From assembly GCA_002786915.1 (NCBI GenBank), contig PCUV01000025.1, positions 371 to 35,618 on the forward strand: a stretch of DNA of 35,248 bases. Reading direction: 5' to 3'. The position numbers were made by a program, and so were the translations under genes. Below, piece after piece: positions 23,301 to 32,500 of this stretch. The number at the start of each line of letters is the position of its first letter. Position 1 is the stretch's first letter. The DNA comes from Comamonadaceae bacterium CG12_big_fil_rev_8_21_14_0_65_59_15. Lineage in GTDB: Bacteria > Pseudomonadota > Gammaproteobacteria > Burkholderiales > Burkholderiaceae_C. Below the pieces are notes generated by a model, which was not told the DNA's origin, made no database searches, and worked only from the letters and a program-made list of their open reading frames with translations.

Positions 23301-26300
23301 TGTTGAATGGCCAGCAGTGGGTGCTTGATCTGGCGTCCGAAGGGAAAACAGAGATCAAGACGTTTAAAAAAGGAGCCGTTCCCGTTTATGGATTGGGTCT
23401 CCCGGGTGGTAGCGAAATCAATCATGCAAAAAGCAAGACGGTAACTGACTTCTTCCGGGTGGCACAAAAGTTCGGCGGCCTGTTGCCAGCGCTGGCACTG
23501 GTTGGGGCGGTCGTCCCCGAGCCAAAGGCGCCAGTTGACAACACAATCCAAATGAAAGACGTGTACGGCGTGGATTTGAGCGTTGACAAAGCCCAGTATG
23601 CCCGCGAGAGCGTTCAACCGGCTTGGCTCATCCCTGTGGACGTGGGCGGCGCGCCTGATGGCGACTACTACGCCCAGGAGCTTTCTGTGTTGCGCTATGG
23701 TTCATCCCTGATCTACCGCGCCGATGGCTCTGTGATGCTGGAAAAAAGCAAGACCGGGCAAGGCGACTTGGGCGGCGATGCCGATGCGTTCAGAACATTT
23801 TTGGCAAAGCCCAAGGGAATGACCGAAGACCAGTTCAAACTGGCCCAATACAAGCAGCTTCGCCTCGACCTGGACAGCGGCATGCAAAAGCCTGCACAGA
23901 TCATTGGCGGCGGGCACAAAAATGCCAGAAAAGACGCTGAAAAGTACCTTGATGACCGCATTGCTGAATATGAGGGCAAGGTGGCTGATGGTGTGCCGAT
24001 TGAGTTGACCGGCAAGGAGCTGGGGGACTTTCCGGATACCGAGCAAGGGCTTGTTTCCCTTCGCGCTGCGGCTGTTGCAGTCTACAAAAAAGACTTGGAA
24101 TCAATTGACGGAGTGACCAATGTGGCTTTGAACAAGTTGGTGGCATTTGATGGCACAGGGCGCGACAAGATCGAATCTTTTAGCGCGGACCCCAGAAAGC
24201 TCCACCTGGTGGCAAAGTTGGGATCTATTGTGCGAGACGGCAAACCAACACCCATAAGCCCAATGCAGCCCCATGGAAAGTCGGCGCTCAAAGGCGTCAA
24301 GCTGGTGCATGTGCTTAAAACCCCCGTAAAGCTCGCAGGGGAAAGCATCAAAGTTAGATTCTTGGTTTACGAGAAGGCCGATGGAAATCTTTTTTACGAC
24401 CACAGCGTGGACAACAGCGAAGTAAAGGCAGCGATGGGTGGAAATGCGGAGGTGCTGGATTCAGCCGAAGCCGCTGATCTGAACCTTCCCGCCCTGCTCT
24501 CAAATGAGCCGTCATTCGAGCACCGCTGCGTGGAAAGTGTAGGCGATGATTTAGAAAACGTCAACGCCTACAGCGATTTTGACGAATCAGAGGTGGGCGA
24601 GGTCTTCATGGCTGAAGAAACCACACTGGATTCAGCCACTGGCAGCCAGATGGTGTTCAACCTGTTCATTGAGGGCGAAGCGCCCGAGGTGGTGGAGTTT
24701 GAAGATGATGCGCCTGTGGCGCCGGTGGCGCCTGTGGCAGAGCCGGTTGCAACGACGCCAACAGCCCCCCTTGATGAAATCAAGTGGAAGAGACTGAAGG
24801 CCGACATCGTGGGCAGCATTTCAGCCATCGCAGCCATTGACAAAGGCCTGTCACCAGGTATGGACCGCTCCCTGTTTGTCAGCAGCATTGCGGGCAAGAT
24901 TCGGCGCAGCAATGACCGAGGCGAGACGGCCATGGCGGGCACTGCGCTGGCTTTTGTCGAGCGTGCGCAGCAGTCCATGCCCAAGCCTGCCTTCGCGCCA
25001 TCCAACAAGATTTGGACAGAGGTGGATTGGATGCCGTTTGCGGCGCAGTTTGAACCTGTGAAGGCTGAACCCAGTTCAGCGCCAGCAACACCAACCCCCA
25101 AGACCCTAAGTGAGTTGCTGGATGCTGCAGGTCTGCAGGCGGTTGAGCTAAAAACTGACCTGAAGCGCGACAAGCGACTCATGATCTCGCGCAAAAGCAG
25201 TCCATCCGGAGATGGTGTCATCTTGAGGGTGTCTGGCGGTCAATATGTGATTTCGCAGAGCAGTTCTGATGCGAGCTTGAACGCCGCAGTCGGTGGAATT
25301 GTGGCTAGCATTCGTGAATTAAGCATGGGTGAACAACTGAATGCGGCCGAGAAAACATCCTCCCAGACACAGTACGACGCAGCCCCGTTCAGGGTGATTC
25401 CGGCATCCGTGGCAAATCGCCAGCTCTCAGAATTTGAAGGGCAAGACTTGGCTTTCGCGCAGGGCATGTTGAAGAGTGATAAGCCATTCAGTGGAAAGCT
25501 CCGCATGAAGCGCATGGGCGGCGAGCGGCGTGAAATGTTCGAGGTGTCCCTGATTATTCGCGGCCAAACGCCATCTAAAGTCACCAGGCTTAGCGAAAGC
25601 AGCACCATTGAGGAATTGGCCGAACTGATCGCTTTGGATATGGATTCGCTGAAATTGGATTTCTCCACCCTATCCGATGATGTCGAGACGCCAGCAGCAC
25701 CCGGCGCGCCAGTTGCGCCAGAACCCATTCCGTCAGCTACACCGAACGCCTCAACTGCCATATCTGAAGCCATTGATGCTGCCATTGACAGCATTGGAAA
25801 TTCAGTTGCAACGGGTGACGGTTTGACTTGGGCTGTCAGCAAGGCTTCTTTGCAAAAGATGATCGCCAAGACAAATGCGGATGGCGACAAGCCGTATCAG
25901 AAAGAGCGAATCATCGCCATCCAGCACCTGAAGGAAATTGCCGCATCAACCAAAACGCCGGTGATCCGGGAAGACGATGGCCGGGACCCGCAAGTTGAAG
26001 CCGTCTATGAGTACAACACCAATTTCACCGTGCTTGACGCAGTGCGCGGTGTTCGGCTGCTCTGCAAGAAATTCAAAACACCCACAAAGAACATGAAGGA
26101 CAAGATGCACAGCATGGCTATGGATGAAGCAAAAGGCCCCGCCAATCTTATTGACACTGACGGGATGTTGTTTGACCTAGCAATCTTTGAAAGTGAATTC
26201 AAAGGGGGGGATGGGGCACGGCCGGTGTCTGAACAACCAGTACCCCCCTCAGTCAGCAACGATTTGAATTTAGGCGAAATCGGTGCAAAAGTCAATGCCG

Positions 26301-26509
26301 ACAAGGAATCTGACCAAATGACCGCCGACAAAGCCCTGTTCCAGTCCGTCATCGACGGCAGCGCCCCTGACCTGATCGAACCTGATCTGGCCGACAAACT
26401 GGAGGCGGCCTACAACCGTCATATCGGCAACACAGACATGGAAGCCATGTTTGAGATGGCCGTGAATGCCTACGGTGAAGCCAGTCTTGCCGCCTCTGCT
26501 GATCTGTAA
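20363..26509 (+). CDS. Giant polyvalent protein with MutS-I-like and BECR-like segments
   Basis: A 2048-residue protein from ATG 20363, chosen over ATG 20324 because GAGGT precedes it and 20324 is inside a hairpin loop. Domains, by eye: a DarA N-terminal-like segment (about 87-176, LLNKKDITIVVAPERG); a coiled coil (about 173-249); a MutS domain I-like module (about 348-431) with RVGDFYELF retaining the mismatch-contacting Phe373 and Glu375, and later PMAGF; a BECR-fold, PBECR-like nuclease segment (about 566-691, with RVIHATNRHPDL and a late basic beta region); an LPD3-like segment (about 1262-1351, LVYEKADGNLFYDHS); Ala/Pro linkers near 1450. It lacks the MutS ATPase. Such mosaic polyvalent proteins are known from phages and conjugative elements and are thought to counter host defence upon entry. 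Domain borders are approximate. Confidence 0.65.
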   Translation: MHPQRYWSADALPVGQTIDQLLYEIRCSDHGDNLMLDGVTLADIMEDSDGTVALDAMVAPFASLNRKMEALQRVMERTSGTVKPVAMQVTDPFTQRGVANVATIFELSDGQTVSIYFHNPDVTPKKMMGTDEVISWKWLLNKKDITIVVAPERGSDLNINEVARRIMKLAEKNSAAFQRVNAKKAESMQRLGNLKTEIAGLEKELKTVQDELGVAQMQAEERAASKDSREALLAAQKAAREAELATRVALYDIGNTNTKTGRWNKSGGQLIVSSAEGGLYKWVFEDVVQRTITNTVEAAFEWLGGVLMGMGEAELSREQVLSRLKFKDGTDLLGATPSVALPDARGANTLLNEYQALKSQNPEALLAHRVGDFYELFEQDAKTAASSLELTLTSRNGTPMAGFMFHALEQNLASLVKNGFSVAVSERDESGVSSIARIVKPESVSPSAAPVASDGGGSDNYAWAEKDIGYAPNRPKGKFYMLVSKSDSAIASAFGAAPKYSDMVQYFATPEDAGVWANANGYVFGPNPYVEVVPDILSEEELSAKALKVQDYVEKVIAGTTKLNKVDIGVICTSAADKIIAVTGLPAHSAMEVIIADRVIHATNRHPDLTNEDWGRLPKLTNQFDEVALGEKNINPDLTSIVVRKSFPDGEGFGAVLAFAQGKGKKRLNLVTYFKGRGKSLDAWWEKNKGLNPPTVPNHPEPASSAHEGLLKPLGETVPAPAEPVNPGAASTKESLIEAYKAAWQTEADKLNALVASVNWVGITDEASGKSEITRLYAELKNTKDIAAARQAFENAGYKNWNDLPNMDDVPGYRAHSDAMDAFRDLNQKISDAIKDATKKQGKADFANLPANAPIEDMAQVVYRKHGIETTGRNDYFEKIILAIKDKDAEVLQGVFGGVGSNNNLASMEVFERATGLKLANTQKARALQIDAWADITPEARAQIEADKDAAWQAKELMEAVKDKWNYLTSFTIYGNDHIVLNGQQWVLDLASEGKTEIKTFKKGAVPVYGLGLPGGSEINHAKSKTVTDFFRVAQKFGGLLPALALVGAVVPEPKAPVDNTIQMKDVYGVDLSVDKAQYARESVQPAWLIPVDVGGAPDGDYYAQELSVLRYGSSLIYRADGSVMLEKSKTGQGDLGGDADAFRTFLAKPKGMTEDQFKLAQYKQLRLDLDSGMQKPAQIIGGGHKNARKDAEKYLDDRIAEYEGKVADGVPIELTGKELGDFPDTEQGLVSLRAAAVAVYKKDLESIDGVTNVALNKLVAFDGTGRDKIESFSADPRKLHLVAKLGSIVRDGKPTPISPMQPHGKSALKGVKLVHVLKTPVKLAGESIKVRFLVYEKADGNLFYDHSVDNSEVKAAMGGNAEVLDSAEAADLNLPALLSNEPSFEHRCVESVGDDLENVNAYSDFDESEVGEVFMAEETTLDSATGSQMVFNLFIEGEAPEVVEFEDDAPVAPVAPVAEPVATTPTAPLDEIKWKRLKADIVGSISAIAAIDKGLSPGMDRSLFVSSIAGKIRRSNDRGETAMAGTALAFVERAQQSMPKPAFAPSNKIWTEVDWMPFAAQFEPVKAEPSSAPATPTPKTLSELLDAAGLQAVELKTDLKRDKRLMISRKSSPSGDGVILRVSGGQYVISQSSSDASLNAAVGGIVASIRELSMGEQLNAAEKTSSQTQYDAAPFRVIPASVANRQLSEFEGQDLAFAQGMLKSDKPFSGKLRMKRMGGERREMFEVSLIIRGQTPSKVTRLSESSTIEELAELIALDMDSLKLDFSTLSDDVETPAAPGAPVAPEPIPSATPNASTAISEAIDAAIDSIGNSVATGDGLTWAVSKASLQKMIAKTNADGDKPYQKERIIAIQHLKEIAASTKTPVIREDDGRDPQVEAVYEYNTNFTVLDAVRGVRLLCKKFKTPTKNMKDKMHSMAMDEAKGPANLIDTDGMLFDLAIFESEFKGGDGARPVSEQPVPPSVSNDLNLGEIGAKVNADKESDQMTADKALFQSVIDGSAPDLIEPDLADKLEAAYNRHIGNTDMEAMFEMAVNAYGEASLAASADL

Positions 26510-26523
26510 CCGGGATACCCACC

Positions 26524-29500
26524 ATGAACACGATGACTATGATTTTTGACAAAGCCGCCAATGGCCTGAGCCCATTGGAAAAAATGAAACTGATTCGCAG
26601 CCTGAATATGGTGCGCACCGACATTGCGGCCGTGGGCGCGGGCGCATTGGCCGCCATGAAAAAACTCAAACTGCTCTCGAACCTGAATCATATCCGCGTG
26701 CAGCTTGGTTCCACCAAGAATTTAGAGCCAAACAAGCCTCTAGCCCCCGTGGATACTGCGCAAGCAGCTACTAATTTAATATCAAGTGAACAGGAAACAA
26801 AAAGTGTTGAAACCAAAGAAACCCCTCAAGCCGTCAAAACAGAAACGCAAGGACAGCCATCACCCGTCGCCGATATTTCAGCCCCAGACCCGGTAAAGAA
26901 ATCAGCCAGTAAGCGCCAAAAAGACAACAACGCCGCCATCGATGCGCTGCGCAAGGTCAAGTCCGGTGAGGCTGATGCCAAAGACCCGGCCATTCGTGAA
27001 GCTCTCAAAGGCTACAGCGGCAGCGGCGGCGGCCTGAAGACAGCGCAAGGCACATCGGGCAGCCCGCATGAATACTACACACCCGCGCCGGTGGCCAAAG
27101 CCATGTGGAACATGCTCGACGGGCTTGGTTTTTCCGGTGGCAAGGTGCTTGACCCCAGCTCCGGCATGGGTGTGTTTGCGCGCACCAAGCCTGACAACGT
27201 GGCGATTGAGCAGATTGAACTGGATTCAATTTCAGGAGAGATCAATGGACTACTCAACGACGGCCCCACGGTATCGACCCGCGTGGCCTCGTTTGAAGAG
27301 GTGGCCGCCAGCACCGACGATGAAACCTTTGATGCGGTGGTCACCAATGTGCCGTTTGGCGACAAGGCCATGCGCGGCGCCCACTGGCGCAAAGACAAAA
27401 AGTACCAGAACGCCAACTTGCAGGAATACTTCATCCTGCGCGGCCTGGAGAAAATCAAGCCCAGCGGCTTCGCGGCCTTCATTGTGCCGCCGTCCGTAGT
27501 AGCGGGTAAAGGTGGCAAGGGCGTGGCGCTGCGCAACAACGTGTCGATGGCAGCCGAGTTTGTGGGCGCCTACCGCCTGCCCAACGTGGTGTTTGATGAA
27601 GCCGGGGCAGACACCATTACCGACATCATCATCCTGCGCAAACACAGCAAAGACAACAAGGCCAAGATTGACGAACTAGCCCAGCAAAATGCCGCGCTGT
27701 TGACCCAGACCAATGTGATCTGGCCTGACTTTGTGGAGGGCAACTACTTCAAGCTTGACGGCAAGCGGTTCCAGATTGGTGAATCCACGGTAGGCAAGGG
27801 CCGCTTTGGTGAGGTCGAGAAGGTGGCATTCACCGGGTCCATCGGCTCCATTGCGGCACTGCTCAAACCGTTCCCCAAAGCCAGCCGGATTGATTGGGCC
27901 ATGCTGGGGGCTGTGGAGACGGTGCCCATTGTCTACGCCGAGGGTGACACGGTGTTCTCTGGTGGCGCTATGTTGCAAATGACCGAGGGCAAGCTGGTGC
28001 CGGTCGAGGGCGGTCTGACCAATGACGATGCCGAGGCTGTCAACCTGATGGCTCGGTTCACATCGCCACTGGATGCAATCAACCAAGGCTTGACCTTCGA
28101 CGATGCCAGCCGAGCGCTGACCAATGAAGAAACCTGTGGTCGCTTAGGCTCAGTGTCGCGCTGGATTGTGTCGGCTCAACGTGCCGCCCATGCAGCCGCC
28201 AAAAATCAGGGCGAATGGTTTGACGCCATCATGGCTGGCATGGCTGTGCAAGAGTTCGCCCAGTCCGGCAACAAGGAGGCTCTGAACTATGCCGCCGACT
28301 ACCCGGAGCTGAGCAAGGTGCTGGCTCGCGTGCAGGGCTATGCCAGCAAGCGCGCTGGAGTGGGTGGTGAGGTGGTGGCCGAGGCGCTGCAAAACATTGC
28401 CGTGGCACGCAAAAAAGGCGTGTTCACACCCTGGTGGACTGGCAACGTGGCCAAAGATGCCACACTGGTGCTCACGGTCAACCAGTCGTATGCCAAGATC
28501 AAGTTAGAGAGCGAAGATGAAACCGGTTATGTGCCTGCGGCTGAGATGCGCCAGGCCTTTGCTGATTTTGACCCGCTCAACGATGACGCCTGGTGCGTGT
28601 CGCCGGATGGCTCTGGCGTCATGAGCGCTGACGATTACTATTTTGGCAACTACGCTGAGTTTCTTGCGCGCGCCCAACAGGAGCTGAGCGAGGCCACTGA
28701 CCCGGCGATCAAAGAAAAGCTGTTGCGCCAGCACGCCAAGGCATCCGAGCGCATCACCCTGGTGAACCCGTCGCGCATGAAGTTTTCACTGGAGACTGCG
28801 TTTGTGTCAGACGCAGAGAAGGCCGAATTCATCAAGCAGTACGTGTCTGAAAACATTCAGGTGGGCATGGACGCTAATGGCAAGCCCAAGTTCAGCTACG
28901 AGGGCAAGGCGCCCGACAAATATACCTCTGCTGATGAAGTGCGCCGCATCAAGACGCTGCGCCGCTTCGCCATCTACCTCAACAACAAGACCATCACCAC
29001 CGGCAGCGGCGACCGGGCGCTGGACGACCCCAAAGAAGAGCAGGCTTTGCTGGACTCGATCAAGGCCATGGTCAACGCCAGCACGGCACAGTTTGACGCT
29101 TGGTGCAAGTCCAATGAGGACATTGCCAGTGGCATCAGCCGCCGCATAAACGCGCCCGAGAATCTGCGCTTTGTCGAAGTGCCCGATTACGCCCCGGTGG
29201 ACATCCCTAACTGGAACCCGGCCTGGGTGCCACACGGCTACCAGTATGCAGCGGTGCGCCGTTATGCCAAGCGTTTTTCAGGCATTTTGGCGCTGGACGT
29301 TGGGCTTGGCAAGGCGCAACCACTTGATTCAAAAATCCTGACCCCCGATGGATGGAGGCAAATGGGTGACATGCGTGTTGGAGATATGGTCATTTCTGTT
29401 GACGGCATCGCTGTTCCGGTGACCGGAGTTTTTCCGCAAGGCGAGAAAGAAATATTTGAAGTCGAGTTCAGCGACGGATCAAAAACAAAATGCTGCGATG

Positions 29501-32500
29501 AACACTTATGGGAAACCCAAACTGAGACAGATCGCAAGAATGAACGCTATGCCAAGCGTAATGGCAATGACCGAGTGATCAATGGTACGGTCAAGTCACT
29601 GCATGAAATTCGTGAAACACTCATTTACCAAACCCAAAAGAACCACAAAATCCCGATGGTGTCCCCTGTTCAATTCCCCGAACAGGCTTTGCAAATCCAC
29701 CCGTATTTGATGGGTGTATTGCTTGGAGATGGGAGTTTGTCACACGGATCGGTGTCATTCACAAAAAACGATGCAGAAATACCAAGCCGCATTTGCCACT
29801 TACTAAAAGATGGGTTTGGAGATGCGGTTGAGTTGCGAAAAATGGCAGTAGGCGAGAGGTGTGATTCATGGAGAATCAGCCGGACAGCAATCGGTGGGTT
29901 AAACCCAGTCAGATCAATGCTTGATGATTTTGGGCTGATGGGAACAAAGTCGGATACGAAGTTCATACCGAAGCAATACCTAATTGGATCAGTCTCGCAG
30001 CGCATTGAATTGCTGCATGGCCTCATGGATACCGATGGGTACGTGAGTAAAGACGGCATGACCGTTCAGTTCTCAAGCACGTCAAAAATGCTTTCTGATG
30101 GTGTTGTTGAGTTGGTGCAGAGCCTTGGTGGAATCGCGTGGACAACCTTCAAAACGCCGACTTTCACCTACAAAAATGAGAAAAAGGAAGGCAAGTTGGC
30201 TTACACGGTATCCATGCGTATGCCAAGCGATATCAATCCGTTTTTACTGGAGAGAAAAGCCAGTTGCGTCAAGGCAAAATCAAAATACATCCCGGTAAGG
30301 TATTTCACCGCAGTGCGCGAAGTGGGCAAAGCTCAGGCTCAGTGCATCAGTATTGATCACCCGACACACCTTTATGTGACGGATGACTACATCGTCACCC
30401 ACAACACCCTTACAGCATTGGCCGCAGTGCAATACGCCCAAAGCATTGGCTCCAAAAAGAAAACTGTGTTTGTGGTGCCAAACTCAGTGTTGACCAACTG
30501 GAAAAAAGAGGCCGGCAAGGCGTACCAGGACACCAGCGACTGCTTGTTTGTGGGTCTGCAGGTGGACGACAAGGGCAAAGCCAAATACAGCTCCAAGGCA
30601 GCCACGGACGACCTGAACACCATTCGGGAAAACCGCCACAGCAAGATTTTCATGACCTACGAGACACTGACACGTATCCCGCTGCGCGAAGACACCTTGC
30701 AGGCCTACAAGGACTACCTGTTGGCCAATGACGATTCTTTTTCCAAACAGGCCGAAGAGGGCGCTAACGAGAAGACCCGCGACAAAATTTCAGCCGAGCA
30801 GGCTGTGGCCAATGCGATTGAATCCGGTTCCAAGGCGGGTAACGTGCCTTTTTTTGAGGACATGGGCATTGATTCGATCATCGTGGAGGAGGCCCACAGT
30901 TTCAAGAATTCAAAGAAGGCCAGCAGCGAATTCAAGGCAACCCGCTTTGTCGCCAACCCTGAAAGCTCCAAGCGCGGCATGGACATGCAGGCCAAGTGCT
31001 GGTACATCCGGGGTATGTCGGGCAGCGGTGACGGGGTGCTGGGGTTAACTGCCACTCCGGTGACTAACTCACCCAGCGAGATTTACAGCATGATGGCGCT
31101 GACCATTGGCGAAAAAGAAATGAACGCCATGTGCGGCTGCACCGGCACTGACTCGTTCATGATGAACACCTGCGACATTGAAAACCGCGAAGAAGACGAC
31201 CTGACCGGCGCACCAAAGAGCCAGCGCACCCTCAAAGGCATTGCCAACCTGGATATTTTGCGCCGGGTGCTGGATTCGGCCGCCATGATTGAAACCCCGG
31301 AGACAGTGGCCGCCAAGGGCATCATCATCGAAGTGCCAGAGGCCGAAGAAGCCATGTCGAGCGTGGAAATGTCGCCGGTAGACGCCGCCATTCTCAAAGA
31401 CATCAAGGACGCCTACTTGGAGGCATCTTCGCTGAAAAAGGCTAGGGTCAAGCTATCCCCCAAAGAGGCCATCATGGCGTCGCCGTTTAACGCGATTCGT
31501 AACATGACCAAGCTGATCACCGACAAGGAACTGTACCAGGGCAAGTTCCTGTTTGGGTTTGACGCCAAAGAGCAAGCCAAAGCCGAGGCTGTGGTGGCTG
31601 CATTCAACAAGCTCAAGATCACCGAGGAATGCAAAGAGTACGAGTTGCCGTTTGGCATCGACACCACGGGCATGAAAGCCAAGATGGTGACCGACAAGGA
31701 GTCCGGCAACGAGGCCATGATTTTCTATGTGCCGGTGCTAGCTTCGATTGAAGACGGCAAGATCGTCCTGCCAGCGGTTGACTACCAGACACACGACCGC
31801 TTCATGACCCTGGTCAACAAGTCCGGCTTGGGCCTGACGGCTAACGCCAGCCCCAAGACGCAGGCGCTGCTGGCCAACCTGCAAAAGGAAAACGCCAGCC
31901 CACGCTGGAAGCCCGCTAAGCAGATCGTTTTTTGCGACGAACTGGCGCTGCACCACAAGCTCAAGTTGTTGATTACGGCTGAAACAGGCATCCCTAGCGG
32001 GAAAATTTGCATCGTCAACGCCAAGTCGGTGTCACCCGATGAAATCCAGAACGTGCAGGACGGCTTCAACGCCAACGAAGATGATAACCAGTACCAGATC
32101 ATCATCGCCAACAAAAAGGCCGAAGTGGGTATCAACCTGCAAAACGGCACACAGGCCATTCACCACCTGACGATTGGCTGGACGCCTGATAGCATTCACC
32201 AGCGCAACGGGCGCGGCGTTCGCCAGGGCAACAAGGTGGAAACCCCCATCATGATCTACCACTACGAGGCCAACGGCACCTTTGATGCCTACAAGCGCCG
32301 GCTGGTGAGCGTGAAGGGCGACTGGATCAAGAGCCTAATGGACAAGGACGCAGAAAATGTGGCGATTGAAGGCGACTTGTCCGCTGAAGACTACGCCCGC
32401 ATGACCTCGCTGGTGGGAGACTCGGACGCCATGGCACAGTTTAATTCGGACATGGCAAAAAAAGCCAAGGCGCAAGTGGCACAGTCGGCCAAGATCACCC

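Noticed and set aside
24700..24770. Ala/Pro/Val repeat in the first giant protein
   Set aside because: A short linker repeat with no sign of function beyond joining domains.
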